Translations under genes and position numbers: made by a program
In this document: piece by piece, positions 1 through 9,991 of the stretch
Position numbering within the stretch: the first letter of the stretch is position 1
Layout of the letters: each line of letters starts with the position of its first letter
Origin: Pohlia nutans
Taxonomy: Eukaryota > Streptophyta > Bryopsida > Bryales > Mniaceae
Assembly: GCA_022496805.1 (NCBI GenBank)
Contig: CM040103.1
Span: forward strand, 5,598,001 to 5,662,000
DNA length: 64,000 bases
Reading direction: 5' to 3'
Notes under the pieces: model-generated
Databases searched by the model: none
The model's input: the letters and a program-made list of their open reading frames with translations, nothing else
What the model was told of the DNA's origin: nothing

Positions 1-603
1 AATAAACGTTTTTGGAGTTTTATTGACTAAAGTATTAAATTTTGAAGTTTTAACTTTTTTTCCTTTCAAAAAAAATTAATTTAATTTAATCTTACAACTT
101 TCAAGAAATCACTCAATACAATTTTAAAATAAAACTTTTTAACTCCTAAAATACTTTGTAACTTGTTGACGGTAAATCAGTAAATACCGGTAGTCTACCG
201 ATTTGGGTTTTTTACTAGTCTGTAATTTTTTAAGTTACCAGAAAAGGTAGATCCAGGGGAACCTTTTTTACCGATCTGACAGTTAGGTCAGGTCGGGTTG
301 TACTTTGTATAAAAGAAATAGAGCCAAACACATTATTTGAAATATAGTTTACGTTGTTTTCTCGATCTTCTGTCTTCCTGATATCTTTGTATACCGAGCT
401 CTCATTTTCCGATAGTTTGCTCACTTGTTATTTAGATTCAAATTCCCCCAGTTTCTCGATTACCGAGTTGATTTCGGTAATACGGATAGGCCTAAGAGAT
501 CTGTCTAGATACCAGCATTACCGTATACTCCTTAGTAGTTTTAAACTACCTCGGTACTGCATACTGGACAATAGTATTCGAGAGGGAGCTACCATAATTC
601 CTC
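1..603. other. AT-rich spacer without recognised features
   Basis: Short frames on both strands show no family signature. From about 590 it grades into a family-A element. Confidence 0.6.
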
Positions 604-1144
604 TCTAAATTTGGATAATTGAAAATATTCATTATAAAATGCAACTAAAAATAATATTTTGAACTTGACATATGAATAAAAGTTGTCCATTATGAATTTT
701 AGATTCTATTCATGCAGTTAGATCTATAATTGCTATCACCACTGCTTTTGTATAAAATTTGAAACTTAAAATCAAAATTCTTTTTTAATTTGATTACCAA
801 GAATATATTAACAATTTATGAATGAAATTTGTTGTGATGGATTGAAATGTAATACTCTAAGTGTGGTAATTTTTGGAATTTTTTTGGTTGCTTAATTTTA
901 TGAGTTGATTTTGAACTGAGATCTTTATTTTTTTTGGTGAATCGCTTATACATGAAATGAGGCATAAATATTTCACAAATTATCCCCTTTCTAAATGGTT
1001 CACTTATTCATTAAGCCAACTTTCCATAAATTCTATTGTAAAAAATCTACACTGCAACAAAGTGCATGACGGATGAGAAAATGGAGTTTGATTTGTACAT
1101 CGTCGAGAATATGGATGGTTGCATAGTTGGTCCGTTAGGGTTAA
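604..1144. mobile_element. TTAA element, family A copy 1
   Basis: It is about 540 bp. The left terminus is decayed, but the interior has the family words CATTATAAAATGCAACTAA, GAAATGTAATACTCTAAGTG and GAGGCATAAA. The right end is GGTCCGTTAGGGTTAA. Confidence 0.85.
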
Positions 1145-1221
1145 CATGTTCAATTATTTCATATAAAAATATGTTTTTTTAAAAAAAATTAAAAATGATG
1201 GTAAACTTTCAGTCCAATCAT

Positions 1222-1774
1222 TTAACCCCTAAGTGACCGAATGACCATTTTATGGTTGCTGCTCTTTTTTTACGGGCTTCCCGAGATGAAAGAATTTTTT
1301 TTTTAAAAATAAAAAATATTTTCAAATAGGAAATCAAGTCTACTTTCCAACCCAATTTGAATCATGTCAATCCAAGTTAAACTCCATCAAGGAGAAATTT
1401 TCAAAGACAAACACCTCAACTTTGTTCTGGTGTTACAAAGCTTACTATTTTGGGAAAGTAATGATGTTTCCTCTTTCTAAAAAAAATATTTTTTGAACTT
1501 TAGAATAGAATGTCTAGTTTCAACCAATCATACCAAATTTCAAATTCTAAAAATAAAATTTGTAATTTTGGTGAATATTCAACCATAGATGCTTCTAAAT
1601 TCATTTAATGAGTATCTAAAACATTTTTTGAAAGTTTGACCTTACAGATAATTACTATACATCGAGCTTCTCATTTTCTCTTTTGGACCAAACTTCATCG
1701 AAGTTGTAGAAGCAACATTTTATAACACATTTAGGTTCTTCCCTTACCCCCTCTGTCATTTACTTAGGGGTTAA
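1222..1774. mobile_element. TTAA element, family E copy 1
   Basis: It is 553 bp from TTAACCCCTAAGTGACCG to GTCATTTACTTAGGGGTTAA. The copy at 54015-54554 is the same family in inverted orientation (CTTCATCGAAGTT versus AACTTTGATGAAG). Confidence 0.9.
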
Positions 1775-1813
1775 CATGGTCTCAAGAACCTCTGCTTTTC
1801 ATAGTGGTTTTCT

Positions 1814-2329
1814 TTAATCCCTAAATGTCCTCACCTGCTTCTCTTAATTTGATAGTTTTGCAAACATGCATCATAAAATGCAATCCAGAGGGATATTTTG
1901 AACTTGTTGTTTGGATATTAAATTCTACATTATGAATTTTAGATTCTATCCATATGGTTAAATATGCGATTTCCATCACCAATATTTTACATAAAATTTG
2001 AAATTTGAAATTGAAAATTCTTTTGTAATTTGATTACAAATAAGATATTAACAATCTGTACATGAAATTTGTTGTGATTGGGTGAAATGTAATACTCTAA
2101 GTCTAGTGATTTTTGGAGATTTTTTGGTTTGCTTAATTATTGAGTTGACTTTTAAGAGCACTTTTACACTAAATCTTTGAAATTTTAGGTGAATCACTAC
2201 AATATGAAATGAGGCATAAAAAGTTCACATTGTAAAAATTCCACAGTGCAAAAAGTCAATGATGGATGAGAAAATTGTGTTTGATTTTGTACATCGTTCA
2301 CATTCTAGACAATTGGACATTTAGGGGTT
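1814..2329. mobile_element. TTAA element, family A copy 2
   Basis: It starts TTAATCCCTAAATGTCCTCA and ends GACATTTAGGGGTTC, so the right-hand TTAA has mutated. The interior matches the other A copies but is slightly shortened. Confidence 0.88.
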
Positions 2330-2984
2330 CTTGAAAGAAAGTGCCCGTTTGCAAGCTAGTTTGGTCAAAACTCAAGCCAATAGGAAAGAATTACTTTTCG
2401 ACCAATGCAATCTTTGCATCCTCTATTGTTATAATAGTCGTGCAAATTGTAATACTGGAAGCTATAACATGCATTACATTCTATAATATGCATTTATATT
2501 ATATAACAATAGGGTTTTGCACCCCTATTGCTTCGTTTAAGTTTTATTCATACAATAACTTTCCTTGGAATTAGAATGAAAGATGATACTTGCCATTTTG
2601 TGAGGGAATTTAGTAAGAGTCAAGCAAGTAAGAAAAATTTAAGATGTGCAAACAAAGAGCATCAAAGAGCATTGGAGAGAATTGTTAGTCGAAAAAAAAC
2701 TCGGGAGACAAACCACCCAAGGAGATGTATAGTGGAGGTTCTTTGGTTTAAGGAAGGTCAGATAGTCTATTGTAATGTAATTAAGGTCACTTTTAAGGTA
2801 ATTTTCTATTGTAATTTGATTATTGCGGGAAATAAAGGTAAATTAACCCATTGGATATAGGTATAGGAAACACTCTTTATCCTATCTCTAGTTTCTGTCC
2901 ATGACTTATGAATGCAACAATACAAATATGCAGTCCCTGTCTTATCCTAGTGTGTTGGCTTATAAACAAAGGTAGCTTTTAGCC
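2330..2984. other. Spacer, no recognised gene
   Basis: A 110-codon frame at 2528-2860 is basic and resembles no family I know. No splice or codon evidence supports it. Confidence 0.5.
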
Positions 2985-4360
2985 TGAAGGGTTTACAAAA
3001 CATATAGCTCAAGGCACAAAAGTGACAATTTCCTGTTGCATTTGCTCAAGGCATAACCTCACCAAATTTGCTTATAGCATCACTCATTCATCACTCAAGT
3101 GTCCAAGTATTGCTTATAGCATTTAATCAGATATTGATTTGCTCAAGGCAATGTACTCCAACCACACAGCATCAAGCTTATTTTATTGCTTTTAGCATTA
3201 TAATTCTCATCTTGCTCTAGGCAGTTTATATATCGTTTTGCTTATAGCATCCTTTATGCTGATTTGCTCAAGGCTTAACAACACCAAGCTATTGTCTTTA
3301 ATATTCTTAACCACCTGCACACAAAGCTTTCAGCATACACCAAAGACTCATTTGCTTTAACCTTGACCAATTCCTTCTTCAGAGGTACAACAACACAGAG
3401 TATTGCTTATAGCACTAACAGATCACTATTAGCTTTAAGCTTCCTTACTTCAACAGGCTATAAATAATTATCTCTTTCTCAATTGCCTCAACTTTGAAGT
3501 TCATAAAATCACAGCAATTACTATTGTTCTCCCTCACTCATGCAAATCAAGTATTGCTCAAAGGCTCACACTCTGATCACCATCAATAATTGCTTTAAGC
3601 AATTACAGTATCACTAATTACTTCAAAGCTTAATTAATTCATCCCACAGGTTCAAATTATAACTGCACACAGTCAAGTTCTAACAACTCACACAATTGCT
3701 TTAAGCAAAACACACATTTACAAAAGCTGCTTCAAAACTACAACCATTGCTGTTGCTCATACTCATCCATACACATCAACTATTGCTAAAGCGTATACCC
3801 TGATTATACTAAACAGTTGCTTTAAGCAATTACATACACTGAGTTAATTGCTTCAAAGCCTTAATCACTTCTTACACAAGATGAGCATGTGAACACATAC
3901 ACGAATCCCAATGACTTAAACTAATGCTTTAAACTAATGCTTTAAGCATACATCCATTCATAACCACTGCCTCAAAGTCACTGCAGCTCTCTCAGACAAT
4001 TGAATACTGGATAGCTTTAAGCCCGTGCAATCACTAACTATTGCTTTAAGCAGACTCCAATTACTATTAAGCACACTTAAACAAATTGCTTTAAGCACTG
4101 AGTTGACAGAATGGCTTTAAGCATTGACCAACTAAACAATTCCTTTCATAGGAAACATAACCACTTGCCCAATCACTGGGACTTAAACACAAAAAACTGT
4201 ATGGAAATAATTGCTTCAAGCCTCTTATTACAGAATGGTAGTTTTTGCACAGAACAAAAGAAATTGGAGCCAGATTTCACATCTGCTACTGCTCCAAGCT
4301 CAAAACAACGAGAGAGAAGAAGGAAAACACACTTCCTTTAATACTAAACTGCAAGCTCAA
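2985..4360. repeat. Field of dispersed TTGCTTTAAGCA-like words
   Basis: About thirty copies of a 12-base near-palindromic word occur every 20-70 bases. Its form drifts along the region: TTGCTCAAGGCA and TTGCTTATAGCA dominate at 3000-3420, and TTGCTTTAAGCA at 3430-4120. Sequence between the words is C-poor-in-G, rich in CA and ACA, and not itself repeated. This is not a simple tandem array. Short open frames at 4111-4408 are likely by-products. Confidence 0.75.
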
Positions 4361-5100
4361 AGCAACTTCCACAACCGGTCTAACCAACTTAACTTCCTAA
4401 CCGTTTAAAACTACTTTGACATTAAAAGTTCTAAAGAAGTTCACACTAAAACTAAAACTAAGAGTATTAAGAACCCTATTTACACACAAAAAATGAAAAC
4501 TCAAATGTCTTGCTAACTTTCTACGTTCACAAGAATCTTGGAAACTTTAGTAGGATACAAAGTTTAGGGCTTAGCAATGTTATGTGGGCTTGCATCGTTT
4601 TGTTTGTTTAATTTATTTTTAAAAAGTTTTTTTGGGTTTCTAAGACTTAATGTAATACTCTTTTCTCTTTTCTCTTCTTCATTCTATATTGTATATTGTA
4701 TAAATAAATAATCAAAAAAAATTTATATTTATATTTATATTAATTAGAATGAAGTCCCATACTTTGGAAACTTTGACTTTGTGTGCGATTGTACTCATGG
4801 AAGGATGTGATCTGTCAAGCAAACCGACTGTACTGAGGAGCAAGAAAGCTTGCAGAAATGAACCTTGATAATGCATATAATTATTCCTTTGGCCTACCAC
4901 AAACAAATCATGTGCTTCCAATCAGTTACTCTGCATTATAGCCAGGCTGTCATAACATGCTTTGAGCAAATGCCTCACCACCCTTGGAGCTGTTCATGAA
5001 AAGAATTATAAAAATGATATACATATAATAAGGAAGAAGGGTGTTTTTTGTGTGTCTGTCCGCGCATGACATTTTACACATGGAATAAGTGGTTATTTGA
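4361..5100. other. Spacer with a TTTATA microsatellite
   Basis: It holds a TTTATA-type tract at about 4720-4743. Nothing else is recognised, and no frame shows a family motif. Confidence 0.5.
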
Positions 5101-5592
5101 CTAAGTTCTGGAGTGGAACATGCTTGGAGCGTTCTTGGCATTCTGCGAGTGTTTCTTGGCATTCAGGCTCGCAGCTGCAGCGAGCGGAGAATTTGACGGG
5201 GAACAAGACGAAGACGGCGAACACGACCATCGCGAGACGGCGATAGGAACAAAGCGAAGATCACGGCAAGTCCAGCAACGAACACGGGCGGAATCGCGAC
5301 GGAGCCAGGGGTCCAGGGCGGCAGCGAAAACCACGAGCAAGGCGACTGCTACGACGGAGAGACGGCCAGCATCGACAGGAGCATGACCGAGATCAGGCGG
5401 AGTCGAGATCAGGAAGACGAAAACTGCGAAGGCGATCAAGAGCACGACGGAACCGAGACCACGAAGAAGAGAGGACGGCGACCAACAATTCGGGGCGCCG
5501 TGAATTACGACGGGGAGCAAGGCTACTGCAGCTCCAACAAATCGGCCATTGCCATAGCCGAAAACACACGCTGTCTCCTTCCCGTGTGACAA
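5101..5592 (-). other. GC-rich island with a 163-codon open frame
   Basis: A sharply GC-rich block sits in AT-rich DNA and stays open on the minus strand. The frame encodes hydrophobic stretches (VVLLIAFAVFVFLI; VVAVALLVVFAAAL) that could be membrane helices, then a Cys/Ser/Arg-rich tail. It has no in-frame ATG near its 5' end, so as a gene it would need an upstream exon. The opposite strand is also open in 5120-5386, as expected from base bias. A TATAATA lies just upstream (5614). I do not recognise it. Confidence 0.3.
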
Positions 5593-6055
5593 TACGGAGG
5601 GAGCCAGGGGATATTATAGAGGGAGAAAATCCCCCTTCATTTATTCACTTTTTGGACTTGGATTGAATTAATTAGACTAGAGGATCATATAATAAGGATT
5701 TTCTAATTCAATTTACACAAATTTCAAAATTATAAAATAAATCCTCAAAAAAAAATACTATCTTTAAGAATAAATTTCATTTATAATATAGAATTGTAGA
5801 CACTCAACAAGAAAGAATTCTATGATGTCAATTTTACTTTGTTAAAATTTTAAAAAATAACAACAAATGGTTGTCACGATGGTTGTGTGATCCCATCTCA
5901 CTACCAAGCCTACTTAGAGCTTTTAATATTTATTTTGAAATTTTTTATGTACCGGTGGCCGGCACGGGTCAAGCTAGTATTTATATAATACAATATCTTA
6001 TTTTATTTTGAAGCTAGGTAAAAGTGTAGGAGCGGTTCATACTATGGTTGAAGGT
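5593..6055. other. Spacer, no recognised features
   Basis: AT-rich. A sequence at 6029-6052 (GAGCGGTTCATACTATGG) faintly resembles the termini of the Tourist-like element at 25759-26229. Confidence 0.5.
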
Positions 6056-6864
6056 TTAACCCTTTAGTGCCTAGGAGACCATAATGTGGTCACTCGGTCA
6101 TTGGAAAAGGGAATTCCGGAAAATTCGTAAAGATTCAAGTTTAATACTCTAAGGTTCAGAGTTGCGAAATTCTTAATGTCATCTTCTGGGGAAAAAATAT
6201 TTCAATTTGGAGTTGTGCAACTATCAAAATACCTATGAAGAAAACATGAAAATACTGCAAATACTTGAAAATATAGTAAATACTTACGAATTCAGCACAT
6301 ATACTATGCGGTATTTCTTGTGTTTGGAAGTTTGTTATTTTGTTTTAAATTTTTGGATTGTGTTCAATTATTCATGTTCCATTAGTGTATCTACTCCGAT
6401 CTTGATCAATGTACGAACTCCTTTCATATTTTAACGTATAATTTTTGTCCTAAACCGTACATGTATAAGTCACTATTACTCGTAAAATTCACAATAATTA
6501 TGTGTGAATCAATTCTTGATATGAAAGATTGCAATGGAGAGGTGTTGACATAGATCACTACTGAACTTCTTCACTTTTAGTTTTGAAAATTTAACCCAAA
6601 TTCTATTTAACTTTGAAGTCACACATCCTCTAAAATTTCATTTTTGAGTGTGCATTATACGGTTCAAAGACATACTATAATCTTTCAATCCAACGGTCGG
6701 ATCTTACCAAGGTTTAACCGGCACTTGTTTGATTAAACTACGTTTACATTTATACGGTTAAATACTGTTAATAGTTTTCATAGTTTGAATAATAAGAGGT
6801 TTTAAAAGAAAACCACCAAAACACTCTAGTTTCTCCAGAACACCTCTGGGCACTAAAGGGTTAA
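6056..6864. mobile_element. TTAA element, family F
   Basis: It is 809 bp from TTAACCCTTTAGTGCCTAGG to CTCTGGGCACTAAAGGGTTAA, with inverted ends matching over about 16 bases and TTAA on both sides. No coding frame and no second copy in the window. Confidence 0.85.
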
Positions 6865-7603
6865 AGTCTGTCAAATTTCATCAATCAAATTGCAAGAAAG
6901 TCGAAAATTGGCCTCTCGGGCTTCACACTAAAGATCAAACTCTAAAGGCTATTAAACTCTAAAGTGTCTATATGGCAAAACTTTTTGTGAGTTTTTCCGT
7001 TAATGCGACATAATCGCAAAGGAGAATTGGATCGAACAAAAATAAAACCCAAATCTCCCTTGAGAGGCCATCAGTTTTTTTTGATAAATAAAGGGATTAA
7101 AACTTTGTAAATGGTATTGGCCTTGGACTTTGGACCTAGCCTTTAGGGCTTCACATTTTGACCAACCGAAGGCTCCAATTTGTATATTATACCGTATATT
7201 TTAGTTGGTACAATTCTCGGTACAATTGTACTCTTCAAGCATGAATTGGCCATAAATTGTGACTGCTCTAGTGTGAACCAACGCTAAGTTAAACTATTAT
7301 AAAATGAATAACTCAAGCTTAAGCTTACATGCGATGGAATAGAAGGCGAAAAGTATTTTTTTTTCATAGGAAAATTTATAAATCATGAAGAATGCAAAAT
7401 TTTTCATAATCCATTCTATAAAAATGAAATTTTTACATATTTTTTAAGTGAAAATTTAGTCATCACCCAAAACCAATAATTGTGCCAAATAACTAGACTA
7501 TCCCAAATTTGTGAACATGAGATTCCTATAGTTGACTCAAATTCTACAAATTTGATTGATTGATACTCAATTGGCATTGAGTTTGGCTATTAACCATTAC
7601 GGG
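6865..7603. other. Spacer, no recognised gene
   Basis: AT-rich unique sequence. A weak partner of the Tourist-like end (CTAGTGTGAACCAACGC) is at 7268-7285. Confidence 0.5.
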
Positions 7604-7860
7604 TTAACCCTTAAACGTCAAGGAAAGCCCCATGGGCTTATTTAAAAGAGAATAATCAAGAAAAAAGTTGATTTTTTCAACCAAATCAAGCGAGACTTGT
7701 TGCGTTGGAAAGCTACTTAAAAAGCGATCTAGATTCCAAATTTTTGCCTCATTTGAGAGATTGTGGAATCGTTGGTAAGCAATCAAAGTTATCAAATTGA
7801 ACAAGTTTTTAGGTTGGAGCAGCCAAAGTTCCAACAGTGCACTGCAGAGCCGTTTTTGCG

Positions 7861-7917
<57 letters not shown>

Positions 7918-7987
7918 AAATTCCCCAAAAAAAATTAGATGCCTTGTGGGCTGCCCCGTCCAGGCCCTCTTGACGTTTAAGGGTTAA
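7604..7987. mobile_element. TTAA element, family G, with a 56-A run
   Basis: It is 384 bp from TTAACCCTTAAACGTCAAGG to CTTGACGTTTAAGGGTTAA, with perfect inverted ends of 19 bases. It contains an uninterrupted A56 tract at 7861-7916. Confidence 0.9.
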
Positions 7988-9159
7988 TCTATACATTGGT
8001 TTTAGGTGCATTAACCGTTTCAAGATAGATAGGAACTCCGGTCCAACATTTAAGGGCCGGCGTGAATGAAGTGTCTGTTTGTTTAGCCACTAATCCGGTG
8101 CCCACTGGGCAAAGAGTTAATGGTGCAAAACTACTCTCCCCTTTCAAGAATAGACAAAGAAACCGTAGACCCGTTTCAAGACATTCTAGCTTAGGGGCAC
8201 TAATGTAGAAGCACCTAAGGTACACCGATCTATTGCCAACATGTTTCCAATTTTTCCCTCATGTTTTGGTGGTGTACATTCCAAACCAAAAGATTCTACT
8301 ATTAATACACGAGGGCAACATTGGAAACATAGTGGTGTCCTGTAGGCATCGCATGAAGGGTGCGTGGAATACACTTTATTCACGTTGGCCTCAAAAGAGG
8401 TCCGGAATTATCTTCTTCTTTATAAACAAGTGTAGAACGTGGCATGTGCAAAGTGTGCAATCAAAATTATATTCACTACAATGAATGGCGTATTTAGTAT
8501 TCCAAGACACTATTTTTAAACCCAAACACTATTTAATTTTAGGAAGATATAGTGTCCTTGTAAGAAAAAAATGAATGTAATGTTATAATGACATGACAAC
8601 TTTATAATAAATATGGCATGCCACCTCATGTCACTCTCATTACTTGGAAAGAACATGGCACCCTCAATGAAAGTGGGAATGACAAGTGGCTAACTCCTAT
8701 GTAGTGTCAAGGGATACTATTCGGATCTCTTCATCTCAGAGTCAAATGCCCTTCAAAAATACCTCTTGACTCTCAATCTTAGCGTGTTAGAAATTGGGCC
8801 TTCAGATCACAATTTAGTTGACTATATCGTCACATTCTACTTGTGATTGGTCCATTGACTATTTGATGCGCACATTTGATATGTGAGGGGCGTACAAGGG
8901 TGGGGGAGTGTGAGTGCAAGGGCCCTTCAAATATAGGTGAATAATTTGAGAGAGTAAGTCCTAGCGTGCATGGGTGGGAATGCTCTTACACCAAAGCTTT
9001 TGTAGATGGAGGGGAACCTCAAACTTTAGCTCCAAAAACTATTTTTTAGCGTTAATGGGTAGTTGTTGGGCCAAACTTCGAAGCAAGTGGAGATGCCTAT
9101 ACCAAATCTTGGCGCTGGTCCCTCCAAAACACCTGCTGCTGGGCATGCTCTAAATACGC
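7988..9159. other. Spacer, no recognised gene
   Basis: Several short frames occur, none with a family signature. Confidence 0.45.
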
Positions 9160-9277
9160 CATTGCCCAAGGTGACACTGCCCAGGGATGCCCAAGCAAAA
9201 TTACTCTGTATGCAAGGAATTGGGCATACCTGCCCGGGCAACTCCCTTGGCAGTGCCACCTTTCCTGCTACTGTAGT
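9160..9277. mobile_element. Decayed CACTA-like MITE
   Basis: The right part GGCAGTGCCACCTTTCCTGC then TACTGTAGTG, and the left part AAGGTGACACTGCCCAGG, match the CACTA-like copies in the LRR intron. Confidence 0.55.
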
Positions 9278-9425
9278 GATTCTCTGCTGAGACTGGTATA
9301 TGCATGGTATTATAAAATATGATAAAGTAAAATGTAAAATGTGATAAAATAACGAGTTCAGAGTGTATCATCACATGAGAGTTTCACACTATTTTCATCT
9401 CTTGCAATGAATTCCCTTCATCTGT

Positions 9426-9585
9426 GTGATAAAAATAAAATCAAAAACACTGTTGCCAGCATGAAACAGAGCTTCATATCCGCACATGCACTAAGCTACA
9501 TTTGTGTCATAAAAATAAAAAACAAAAAGAACTGTTTCAAGCATGAAACAGAGCCTCATATCCGCACATGCTCTGCAGCACAAAG
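9426..9585. repeat. Tandem duplication of about 78 bp
   Basis: Unit word GCATGAAACAGAGC(T/C)TCATAT followed by CCGCACATGC occurs at 9460 and 9541. It lies beyond the 3' end of the LRR gene. Confidence 0.8.
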
Positions 9586-9991
9586 CCTCGGAAACCCCAC
9601 GAACTTAACTAAATCAGTCATAAAATAAAACCTCCACATCAAACACATGCTCATAAAAATAATTTTGAAGCATCCACAGATGCTTTTTTTTACTTCAATT
9701 TTTTCAACGCATTTTTCACCCAAGTGGCCGTTGCTAATCTCTACTTTCCAAAGCGATCTCACTCTAGACTGGCAATGTAATATTGCCGAGCCCATAGATA
9801 CTAATTAACTATGTAAGAATGATTTTGTTTGCTGTTTCTACAAAAAAAAAAAATCCCTCTATATTAACAGATGCGAGCTCTCTTGGAGCGCACATGCAAT
9901 TTCTGTCTACAAAAACCACAAAGTTGAGTTGGATATTCCATCTATACACAGAAAAATGAAAAGGTATAGGAGAGGCACTTAATCAATTAAA

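Noticed and set aside
6029..7287. Decayed Tourist-like element enclosing family F
   Set aside because: The two candidate ends agree over too few bases to support a call.
7763..7987. Poly-Lys frame across the A run
   Set aside because: It is a pure artefact of the A56 tract inside a transposon.
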